Shown here: one piece after another, positions 1 to 5,434 of the stretch
How the letters are laid out: each line of letters starts with the position of its first letter
Position numbering within the stretch: the first letter of the stretch is position 1
Assembly: GCA_031269415.1 (NCBI GenBank)
Contig: JAISZF010000290.1
Span: 1-6,370, forward strand
Reading direction: 5' to 3'
DNA length: 6,370 nt
Source of the DNA: Clostridiales bacterium
Lineage (GTDB): Bacteria; Bacillota; Clostridia; Lachnospirales; WQUN01
Translations under genes and position numbers: made by a program
Notes under the pieces: generated by a model
Told to the model about the DNA's origin: nothing
Seen by the model: the letters and a program-made list of their open reading frames with translations, nothing else
Databases searched by the model: none

Positions 1-435
1 CTGATTAAGTCGGGCGTCAATGTCGCGCTGGGAACGGACGGCGCGGCCTCAAATAACTCGCTGGATCCGCTTGCCGATCTCAAGCTGGCCAGTATCCTTC
101 AAAAATGCCATACCGGCGATCCAACCGCCCTACCCGCCTATGAAGCGCTGAAACTGGTCACGGTAAACGGCTCGCTGGCGCAGGGCCGCGAGAAGGAATC
201 CGGGCGGATCGCCCCAGGGCTGGACGCGGATCTCATTATGCTGGATTTGCGTACCCCCAGACAGACAGCGGCGATTGATCCCGCGGCCGCGGCAGTATAT
301 TCATGCACTGGCCGAGACGTGGAACTGACCATGTGCCAAGGGCGAATATTATACGAGCGGGGCGAGTATAAGACCATAGATATAGAAAGGGCAATGTTTG
401 AGGCCAAGGCTTGTGTAAAGGAACTTGGAATTTAG
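1..435 (+). CDS. mtaD: C-terminal part of an amidohydrolase, probable 5-methylthioadenosine/S-adenosylhomocysteine deaminase (5' end outside window)
   Basis: The frame is open from base 1 and ends at TAG 433-435, giving the last 144 residues of a metal-dependent hydrolase. Near the start is GTDGAASNNSLD (visible residues 11-22). Its Asp is the conserved metal/proton-shuttle ligand at the end of barrel strand 8, and this wording is typical of MtaD-type deaminases. Residues about 47-82 (EALKLVTVNGSLAQG, then GRIAPGLDADLIMLD) form the return into the C-terminal composite beta-sandwich shared by this superfamily. Family members deaminate S-adenosylhomocysteine, methylthioadenosine or adenosine in the cytoplasm, in methyl-cycle salvage. 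The HxH motif and the other metal ligands lie outside the window, so substrate choice cannot be judged. A related guanine or 8-oxoguanine deaminase is the main alternative. The gene is GC-richer than the next one downstream and is followed by a terminator, so it probably closes its transcript. Confidence 0.82.
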   Translation: MIKSGVNVALGTDGAASNNSLDPLADLKLASILQKCHTGDPTALPAYEALKLVTVNGSLAQGREKESGRIAPGLDADLIMLDLRTPRQTAAIDPAAAAVYSCTGRDVELTMCQGRILYERGEYKTIDIERAMFEAKACVKELGI

Positions 436-444
436 TGGATGTGC

Positions 445-482
445 AAAGGGGACGGCGGCGTAAGCCTGTCAGTCCCTTTTTT
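445..482 (+). terminator. Probable intrinsic terminator after the amidohydrolase gene
   Basis: The left arm AAAGGGGAC (445-453) pairs with GTCCCTTT (472-479) apart from one extra G. The loop is 18 nt and could fold further (GGC with GCC). A run of six T (477-482) follows. It begins 9 bp after the stop codon. The imperfect stem makes this weaker than the second terminator in the window. Confidence 0.6.
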
Positions 483-549
483 ATGGGAATAATTTGTTTG
501 GATTTGCCAATAATAACTTCACGCGGATATTAACGAAAGGTGATCCAAA

Positions 550-771
550 ATGAAGCTGACCGAAACTCAGACGAAGAAATTAATGGAGCACAGGGGTAAA
601 TTGGAAATAAAGCAGTTGGTATTAAGCCTTGCTGTCACAAAAAACCGGTTGAATTATTCAAAGGATAAGTCAATCTCCTCCCTATCCTCCATCACAAGAG
701 ATTTAAACATGATTTTAGAAAAGTACGGGGCGACTGCCCAAGCGGACTATAAATCCATTACATCCTTATAG
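550..771 (+). CDS. Small protein of unknown function with a possible degenerate Spo0E-like helical hairpin
   Basis: This encodes 73 residues from ATG 550, preceded by AAAGGTG (536-542). There is no signal peptide, membrane segment or Cys. The sequence is Lys/Ser-rich and looks like two amphipathic helices (about residues 16-34 and 41-59) joined by a short polar turn (NYSKDK). The second helix reads TRDLNMILEKY (49-59). This lines up in spacing with the Spo0E-family signature SQxLDxxIxxY (Ser/Gln/Asp then hydrophobics and Tyr), but with Thr, Arg and Asn at the Ser, Gln and Asp positions. Spo0E proteins are small (50-90 residues) phosphatases of phospho-Spo0A in spore-formers. If related, this one lacks the usual key residues and may bind rather than dephosphorylate. 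The resemblance is my visual alignment only. The next gene starts 9 bp after the stop and its SD overlaps the stop codon, so the two are almost certainly cotranscribed. The gene is visibly AT-richer than its neighbours. Confidence 0.72.
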   Translation: MKLTETQTKKLMEHRGKLEIKQLVLSLAVTKNRLNYSKDKSISSLSSITRDLNMILEKYGATAQADYKSITSL

Positions 772-775
772 GAGG
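770..775 (+). promoter_or_regulatory. Ribosome-binding site overlapping the upstream stop codon
   Basis: AGGAGG overlaps the last two bases of the TAG stop (769-771) of the small upstream gene and sits 5 nt before the GTG start at 781. This supports the GTG as the true start. It also suggests translational coupling, because ribosomes ending on the first gene would cover and open this site. Confidence 0.8.
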
Positions 776-780
776 CAAGC

Positions 781-1797
781 GTGTTTAAGACATTGGAAGA
801 AACTGTCGAACTTATTCAAGAGAATAAATTACTGCACATAAGCGGTGCGGAAACACTGCTGCGTCAATTGCCTAAGGGCAAATGGATTGGCGGCACAACG
901 GAATATTTTGTATCAGAAAGCGGAGGCGTTACCAGCGATCAATCATTGGATGTCAGCGAGCTGGGGTTCGACGCGTACAAGCTCGCTGTTTACAGCGCGG
1001 GATCCCTGCCGAAGATTACGCGCGACGCCTATAAAAATGGATTTACCGTATTAATCATCCCGTTTGAAAGCGCGGCGCACAGGGAATACGCGAGGAATGT
1101 CACCGGCTACGCGGATCTGTTTACAAAGAATATTATCGGCTGGATTTCAGGCGTGAATTTGAGTAAAGCAGGTATGAGGGCGCGTACTGTCATAGGGTAT
1201 ACGGGCGAATTTTATACGGATAAGGCGGTCGCCATCCATGTAAAGCTAGAAAACGACCAAACAGCCATGTTAAACATAATAAATATCTTTTCACCGGACG
1301 AGACCAGCCCTGTCATAACGGTAAACTCGCGAAACAGCGGGTTCAGCGTACGCTCATGCGCCATTAACGGTCGTGAAAGCAGTTTAGCGGACTATATAAA
1401 CGATAACAACATTGACGTCAGACTGCCTTTGATAGGAGACTACTCCGGTGTCGGAATTAATGTTTCCATTAAGGAGATACGAGACGGCGAAGTCATACTC
1501 TACGCACCTGTGTTTGAGGGAATTGAATACCGGTTCGCGGAAAAGCTTCCTGATTACGAGGGGGCCTTCAATCGGGAGATGAATAATATTACTGATAAAA
1601 GCTCAATATTTTCATGCAACTGCATATTGAACTATCTGTACGGGGAATTGGAGGGAAAACGGCTCGACGGGTTGTTCGGCCCTGTCACGTTCGGCGAGAT
1701 CGCCTGGCAGTTATTAAATCAAACGCTGGTTTACCTACAAATCAGCGGAAAGACGGAAACGCCGGTGAGGGAATTTGAAATGGCGGGTGTTGTTTAA
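781..1797 (+). CDS. Conserved-looking protein of unknown function, DUF6976-like with a FIST_C-like C-terminal signature
   Basis: This encodes 338 residues from GTG 781 with a strong SD, ending at TAA 1795-1797. No transmembrane helix or signal peptide is evident, so it is probably cytoplasmic. The N-terminal block has LLRQLPKGKWIGGTTEYF (26-43), which looks like a conserved family motif. The middle (about 60-250) alternates strands and helices, including the hydrophobic strand FTVLIIPFES (88-97). The C-terminal block has IFSCNCILNYLYG (276-288) followed by GPVTFGEIAWQLLN (300-313). This Cys-containing strand followed by Gly-x-x-x-hydrophobic-Gly-Glu resembles the end of FIST_C sensory domains. 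From memory I associate the N-terminal motif with DUF6976 proteins, which I could not check. No catalytic motif is evident, so I assign no function; a small-molecule sensing role is a guess from the FIST resemblance. It forms a two-gene unit with the 73-residue protein and ends just before a strong terminator. Confidence 0.8.
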   Translation: MFKTLEETVELIQENKLLHISGAETLLRQLPKGKWIGGTTEYFVSESGGVTSDQSLDVSELGFDAYKLAVYSAGSLPKITRDAYKNGFTVLIIPFESAAHREYARNVTGYADLFTKNIIGWISGVNLSKAGMRARTVIGYTGEFYTDKAVAIHVKLENDQTAMLNIINIFSPDETSPVITVNSRNSGFSVRSCAINGRESSLADYINDNNIDVRLPLIGDYSGVGINVSIKEIRDGEVILYAPVFEGIEYRFAEKLPDYEGAFNREMNNITDKSSIFSCNCILNYLYGELEGKRLDGLFGPVTFGEIAWQLLNQTLVYLQISGKTETPVREFEMAGVV

Positions 1798-1843
1798 GAG
1801 TATGGCATTACGTGGCGTGAATATCAAAAGCTCTCTCTAAAGG

Positions 1844-1875
1844 AAAACCCCGACAGGTTATCTGTCGGGGTTTTT
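1844..1875. terminator. Strong bidirectional intrinsic terminator between convergent operons
   Basis: A perfect 13-bp stem pairs 1844-1856 (AAAACCCCGACAG) with 1862-1874 (CTGTCGGGGTTTT) around the 5-nt loop GTTAT. It is followed by T on the + strand and by TTTT on the - strand. It lies 46 bp after the 781-1797 gene and 4 bp beyond the fliS stop on the opposite strand, so it can end transcription from both sides. Confidence 0.93.
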
Positions 1876-1879
1876 CCGT

Positions 1880-2266
1880 CTACACGGCCTGCTTGGCCGT
1901 GACAATCGCTTCCTTCCACATATCGCGGAACTCGCGAAGCATATCGCGCACTTCCGTCAATATGCCGACATCTTTGCTCATATTGGCTTCGATCAGCCGA
2001 CGGTGCATATAGTCATACAGACTGTTCAACTGATTTGAGAGTTCGTACGTATAATCCAAAGTGATTTGGAATTCACGAATAATATCCTCAACGCGCATTA
2101 TCAGCCCGTTGGCTTTCTGCATGTCTTTCGCATCTGTGGCGTCAATCGCCTGGTTAATGAACTTCAGCGCGCCATCATATAACATTAACGTCAGTTCTTC
2201 CCGTGACGCCGTGAAGATTGCGTTATCCGCCACCTTTGAATATGGGTTTTTCGGAACGGCAGCCAT
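1880..2266 (-). CDS. fliS: Flagellin export chaperone FliS
   Basis: FliS binds the C-terminal disordered end of flagellin in the cytoplasm. It prevents premature polymerisation and delivers the subunit to the flagellar type III export gate. The 128-residue length is typical. Family hallmarks are NPYSKV (7-12), TASREELTLMLYDGALKFINQA (start 19, the first helix with the LYDGA core), a middle helix with ANGLIMRVEDIIREF, LNSLYDYMHRRLIEAN (80-95) and the last helix with REFRDMWKEA (111-120). These give the expected four-to-five helix bundle. The ATG at 2266-2264 has GAGGT 5 nt upstream. It is the last gene of the flagellar operon, 16 bp after flaG, and ends beside the bidirectional terminator. In some firmicutes FliS also takes part in the FliW-CsrA flagellin control loop, but no fliW or csrA is in view here. 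Confidence 0.97.
   Translation of the reverse strand: MAAVPKNPYSKVADNAIFTASREELTLMLYDGALKFINQAIDATDAKDMQKANGLIMRVEDIIREFQITLDYTYELSNQLNSLYDYMHRRLIEANMSKDVGILTEVRDMLREFRDMWKEAIVTAKQAV
1883..1901 (-). repeat. 7-bp hairpin at the end of fliS
   Basis: CACGGCC (1883-1889) and GGCCGTG (1895-1901) flank 5 nt, over the last fliS codons (VTAKQAV). In the fliS mRNA this hairpin directly precedes the bidirectional terminator and may add to transcript 3'-end stability. Confidence 0.45.
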
Positions 2267-2282
2267 ATTATACCTCGTTTAA

Positions 2283-2621
2283 TCAGCTTTTTTCGTCTAC
2301 CAGCAACCCGGACCGCTCCAGAATTTTTGCCAGTATGTCCAAACTCTTCTCCGGTGGGATTTCCCGGATGATCTTGCCGGTTTCCGTGTCAACCACCTTG
2401 ACCATGATCTGACCGGTCTTTTTGTGAACGCTGTGACGTAACTCACGACCGTATATGTTTAATTTTTTATTCAGATCATGAATTATTTTCTCCAGAACAT
2501 CACTCTTATATTCGGACACTATTTTATGTTCCTTTGAATCGTTTTGTAATTTTCCAACTGTCGCCGCGCCGTTCAAAACCGGTGCGCGCGCGTTATCCGT
2601 AAGCTTTTCAATATGCGTCAT
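2283..2621 (-). CDS. flaG: Flagellar protein FlaG
   Basis: FlaG is a small flagellar protein linked to filament length control or filament stability; its mechanism is not well understood. From the ATG at 2621-2619 it has 112 residues. The N-terminal 40 are polar and probably disordered. The FlaG core spans about 43-110: a helix (DVLEKIIHDLNKKLNIYG), strands reading GQIMVKVVDTETGKIIREIP (70-89), then EKSLDILAKILERSGLLVDE. VVDTETG and IREIPPE are the recognisable family motifs. A GTG two codons upstream (2627-2625) extends the frame, but it lies inside the SD GGAGGTG, so I chose the internal ATG. The gene sits between the FliT-like chaperone and fliS. In the B. subtilis arrangement flaG instead precedes fliD. 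Confidence 0.93.
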   Translation of the reverse strand: MTHIEKLTDNARAPVLNGAATVGKLQNDSKEHKIVSEYKSDVLEKIIHDLNKKLNIYGRELRHSVHKKTGQIMVKVVDTETGKIIREIPPEKSLDILAKILERSGLLVDEKS

Positions 2622-2626
2622 AACCA

Positions 2627-2631
2627 CCTCC
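2627..2631 (-). promoter_or_regulatory. Ribosome-binding site that fixes the flaG start
   Basis: On the - strand the sequence reads GGAGGTGGTTATG. GGAGG is 5 nt before the ATG at 2621-2619. The in-frame GTG at 2627-2625 overlaps the SD itself and would have no SD of its own, so it is not the start. Confidence 0.8.
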
Positions 2632-2646
2632 GAGCTTCCGCAATAA

Positions 2647-3048
2647 TCATTTCATTAAATTATATGTTCCGGTTATCCCGAATACGTCGTTATGATACGC
2701 CCGGTTGATGCTTCTGCCGGTTTTAATCTGTTTCAAATGGTTTTTAATGCCCTTCATCAGTTCCGGTACGCTCAAAGCCAATCCATTGTCCATCTCTATA
2801 ATCTGATCGGCCGTCTCGCTTATTTGGCCGCGTATCGCGACCGCGCCTTCTTCCTCCGGGCACTCCCTCAGCTTGGTATCCAGTTCCTTAAGCCGCGTCA
2901 AAATGGCTTCGCGGCGCGACATCAGGGCAATGTAACTCTCCTCGGCCCGGTCGCCGGAGATCTCCGCGGACGCGGTCAAATCCCTCATACGGATTATAAG
3001 CGCGAGTTTCTGTTTAAGCAGCTCGATTTGACTTATCGCGGCAGTCAT
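2647..3048 (-). CDS. Probable FliT/FlgN-like flagellar export chaperone
   Basis: This 133-residue, highly charged and almost wholly helical protein has no signal peptide or membrane segment. Long amphipathic stretches span about 5-62 and 70-110. The C-terminal segment KTGRSINRAYHNDV (109-122) and its position resemble the C-terminal ends of FliT and FlgN chaperones, which keep the cap protein FliD or the hook-filament junction proteins FlgK/FlgL export-competent. Sequence in these families is weakly conserved, so the assignment rests on size, helicity and location directly after fliD. Its SD, AGGGGAG on the - strand (3060-3054), abuts the fliD stop codon (3062-3060), and ATG 3048 follows 5 nt later. 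This implies translational coupling, as expected for a chaperone and its substrate. I leave the symbol blank because FliT and FlgN cannot be separated by eye. Confidence 0.75.
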   Translation of the reverse strand: MTAAISQIELLKQKLALIIRMRDLTASAEISGDRAEESYIALMSRREAILTRLKELDTKLRECPEEEGAVAIRGQISETADQIIEMDNGLALSVPELMKGIKNHLKQIKTGRSINRAYHNDVFGITGTYNLMK

Positions 3049-3059
3049 GTCATCTCCCC

Positions 3060-5372
3060 TTAAATACCAAGCTGCGACTGCAAGTACGCCATTTGGGTAT
3101 TGGCTTGGGTAATCGCTTGTTCCATGCGTGAGAACATCTCGTAATAGCTGGACTCTTTATTTTGGAGGTATGTCAGCATTTCGGCCATTCGGTCGCTTTG
3201 ATCCCTGAGGGTCTTATACATGGTGCTGGTCATCTCCAGCATCGTATCGCCTTTCATACCGGCGCGTAAGGTTATGGATCCGGAGGTGCCGATCGCGCTG
3301 TTAATGATATCGTTCATGCGCTCGGCTATGCCCTCCTGAGCTAAGCGGTTCCTGTCGTTAAAGCCGGGTTTGTAAGCAATGTTGGCGGACTTGGTAAATA
3401 GCTGAGCGATGTCATCGCCGCGCGCATCCAACGCCTTGGTCAGTTTGTCCTCGTCTATGACCAGTTTGCCGCCGTCCCGGTAATCGTTGGATGTGGTTAT
3501 GCCGATTTCATACAGGCTGATCTTTGTCCCGTCCTCAAGTTCCACCGGTTGATATAGCATGTTGCGCAGGCTGCCTGAAATACTGTTCAAAAGATCATCG
3601 TTGTACAGCATCCCCTGCATGGCCTTTTCTTCCCAATTTTCGATATCGGAATCCTTCATGGATTCTTTCTGCTCGTCCGTAAGCGGTTCGTAGTAATTGT
3701 ACGAATCCTGTTTTGGCCGGTTGGTCCTGAGTTCCTTATTGAGGCCGTCTATCATGGTGTTGAAGGCTTCCACTAATTTCTTTACATAATCCACAGTGCC
3801 GGATGTGTCTTTCTCAATCCCGATCGTAACAGGCCCTCCGTTTACCGCGCCACCCGCGCTGTCGGAGGTTATCTGGCTCAGTTCCATGCGGATGCCGGCA
3901 ATGTATATGTTATTGCTGTCACGAGTCGTTTCGATGCCGTTGAACACAAATTTGCTGTCACGGCCTTTCTGCTCATTAGTCTGGCCAAGTTTCAGACCGG
4001 AAGCTCCCGTTAAGAAACCGTCCGGATCCTCGATATTGATCGAATTCGCGACACCGGTATTGGCCGCCTCAAGCTTGAAATTCTCGTTCAGGCTGTCGTA
4101 CGACAACTTAACGCCAATATTGGTGCTGTTTACCTTATTCATCACATCTTGCAACGAGTCTTGAACCGTGTCGAAAGTGAACACACGGCCGTTGATTTCA
4201 AAGCTTCCGCCGCCCTGACCGGGGAAGATGTGGGCTAATTTTTGATTCAAATCTATATTCGTGGAACTCCCGGACTTGAAGCCGAAATCGTTCAGGGCGT
4301 TAGTAGGCTCTATGGATACAGGCCCCGCAAAGCCCAATGCGTCCAGTACATCCACACCGTCGTTTGAAACGGTTACCGTGCTGTTGGTGGAACCAACGCC
4401 GAACACGAGTTTCCCGTCGCTGTTCACGGCGGCTTTAAGCCCGCTGGTGATTGCGGGGCTGGTTTCCGATATAGATTTATTGATGGAGGCCGCGGCCTCT
4501 TCAGCCGTCATGTCGCCTTTGAGCTTGAATGTAATAACGCTCTCGGATCCGTCCTGTGATATCTTCAGGCTGAAGTCCACTCCGTCCCCGGGATCCGGGT
4601 TGGGAAGTCCCAAGCCTCCGCTTAAGTTCATGTCTCCGGCGGTCACGGAGGTGTCTCTGAACGTTCCGCCCTGTATTGTGGCATTATGCCCCTGATTCGC
4701 GCTGATCGTGAGCTTTCCGCCGTTCATCTCCGCCTTAATCTTGGATACCTCCGGTCCGTTGCCGATGGTTTCTTTGCCGAAAGCCGCGTCCAATTTTTCC
4801 TGCAGTATAGAACGAAATTCATCGGCTTTATTACCGGCGGTTTTAGCGCGGTCTATATCCGCCTGGGTGAATTTTAAACTCTTGGTTGTACCGTCTAAAG
4901 AGATCTGTATGCTGTCGCCGTCTCTGAGATTATCATAGACATTCGGATCATCCCAGTTTACGCTGCTTGTGACGGCGCCCCTGGCGGTACCTGAGGCGCT
5001 GGTGTACGTGTCCTTTGCAGCCAGTTGTTTCACGTCGACGGTATACTTACCTACTTCCGCGTTAGTGGAGCTCGTGATCTTAACCGCCGCTGAATCCCCG
5101 CCCGACGTGTTTTTAACGCCGCTGTTATTGCGAAGGAACGTGGAGCTTAACCGGGCGCTGTTCGATGAACCCAGCGCAAGGAAATCATTCTGAAATGTCT
5201 TGAATACATCCGTAACGTTATAGTACGCGGTCTGTTTCCATAAAGTAAGCTGATTCTGCTGCTTCAGCTTATCCAGTTTCATTCCCTCCGCCTTCATTAA
5301 GGCGGAGACCATGGACTCGGTGTCTATGCCGGATAATCCGGTATAGCGCATTGTGCTTGTATACGTCGCCAT
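3060..5372 (-). CDS. fliD: Flagellar filament cap protein FliD (HAP2), enlarged
   Basis: FliD forms the cap at the filament tip that folds and inserts flagellin; it is secreted by the flagellar export apparatus. The N-terminus carries the FliD_N signature: YTGLSGIDTESMVSALMKAE (10-29), then LWKQTAYYNVTDVF (44-57). The C-terminus carries the FliD_C helices: VDYVKKLVEAFNTMIDGLN (527-545), NISGSLRNML-like helices at about 590-608, and the terminal amphipathic helix ending MEQAITQANTQMAYLQ (750-765). There is no Cys, which is common in exported axial proteins. At 770 residues it is well above the roughly 470-500 of E. coli and B. subtilis. The extra length is in the exposed middle, where three beta-rich flagellin_IN-like modules are visible at about 152-258, 262-350 and 387-463. 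The ATG at 5372 has AGGGGG 6-7 nt upstream. A sigma-28 promoter lies just before it. It is the first gene of the fliD-fliT-like-flaG-fliS operon. Confidence 0.97.
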   Translation of the reverse strand: MATYTSTMRYTGLSGIDTESMVSALMKAEGMKLDKLKQQNQLTLWKQTAYYNVTDVFKTFQNDFLALGSSNSARLSSTFLRNNSGVKNTSGGDSAAVKITSSTNAEVGKYTVDVKQLAAKDTYTSASGTARGAVTSSVNWDDPNVYDNLRDGDSIQISLDGTTKSLKFTQADIDRAKTAGNKADEFRSILQEKLDAAFGKETIGNGPEVSKIKAEMNGGKLTISANQGHNATIQGGTFRDTSVTAGDMNLSGGLGLPNPDPGDGVDFSLKISQDGSESVITFKLKGDMTAEEAAASINKSISETSPAITSGLKAAVNSDGKLVFGVGSTNSTVTVSNDGVDVLDALGFAGPVSIEPTNALNDFGFKSGSSTNIDLNQKLAHIFPGQGGGSFEINGRVFTFDTVQDSLQDVMNKVNSTNIGVKLSYDSLNENFKLEAANTGVANSINIEDPDGFLTGASGLKLGQTNEQKGRDSKFVFNGIETTRDSNNIYIAGIRMELSQITSDSAGGAVNGGPVTIGIEKDTSGTVDYVKKLVEAFNTMIDGLNKELRTNRPKQDSYNYYEPLTDEQKESMKDSDIENWEEKAMQGMLYNDDLLNSISGSLRNMLYQPVELEDGTKISLYEIGITTSNDYRDGGKLVIDEDKLTKALDARGDDIAQLFTKSANIAYKPGFNDRNRLAQEGIAERMNDIINSAIGTSGSITLRAGMKGDTMLEMTSTMYKTLRDQSDRMAEMLTYLQNKESSYYEMFSRMEQAITQANTQMAYLQSQLGI
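5286..5307 (-). repeat. Perfect 9-bp inverted repeat early in fliD
   Basis: CTCCGCCTT (5286-5294) and AAGGCGGAG (5299-5307) flank a 4-nt loop. In the fliD transcript this forms a stable hairpin about 65-87 nt after the start codon, over codons 22-29 (encoding SALMKAE). A second short dyad, CCGGAT-A-ATCCGG, lies at 5329-5341. It may affect early elongation or be incidental to codon choice. Confidence 0.55.
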
Positions 5373-5406
5373 AGTATGTCCCCCTGATCGATTTCATTCT
5401 AATCCT

Positions 5407-5434
5407 TTATCGGCTTAAAAGACCCGCGGCGTTA
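5407..5434 (-). promoter_or_regulatory. Sigma-28 (SigD/FliA)-type promoter for the fliD operon
   Basis: On the - strand, GCCGATAA (5414-5407) matches the sigma-28 -10 octamer exactly. Sixteen bases upstream is TAAC (5434-5431), a 3-of-4 match to the -35 core TAAA. Transcription would begin at about 5400, giving a leader of about 28 nt that contains the fliD SD (5385-5379). The -35 overlaps the stop codon of the acetyltransferase gene. fliD is a classic late, sigma-28-dependent flagellar gene, so the placement makes sense. Confidence 0.78.

Noticed and set aside
281..292. The palindrome CCGCGGCCGCGG, and a similar GC palindrome at 4486-4499.
   Set aside because: Both lie in runs of Ala codons (GCC/GCG), where such palindromes arise from composition.
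138..407. An 89-codon - strand frame opposite the amidohydrolase end.
   Set aside because: The + strand frame carries clear family motifs; this one has no SD or motif.
504..531. TTGCCA with GATATT 16 bp later as a sigma-A promoter for the 550-1797 pair.
   Set aside because: The start point would fall at about 538, inside the SD, leaving almost no leader. The -10 match is also only 4 of 6.
497..549. TTTGGAT (497-503) can pair with ATCCAAA (543-549) just before the 550 start.
   Set aside because: The stem is 7 bp, mostly A-T, with a loop of about 39 nt, too weak to call a leader structure.
2622..2627. GTG at 2627 as the flaG start, adding two residues.
   Set aside because: It overlaps the SD; the ATG at 2621 has correct spacing.
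2692..3063. A 123-codon + strand frame opposite the FliT-like gene.
   Set aside because: No SD before its start, no recognisable motif, and it mirrors a gene that fits the operon in size, spacing and coupling.
4261..4695. A 144-codon open frame on the + strand opposite fliD (and smaller ones at 3796-4164, 4686-4938 and 4969-5193).
   Set aside because: They are antisense to a well-supported fliD, have no SD and show the Pro/Ser/Leu-rich composition of mirror frames.
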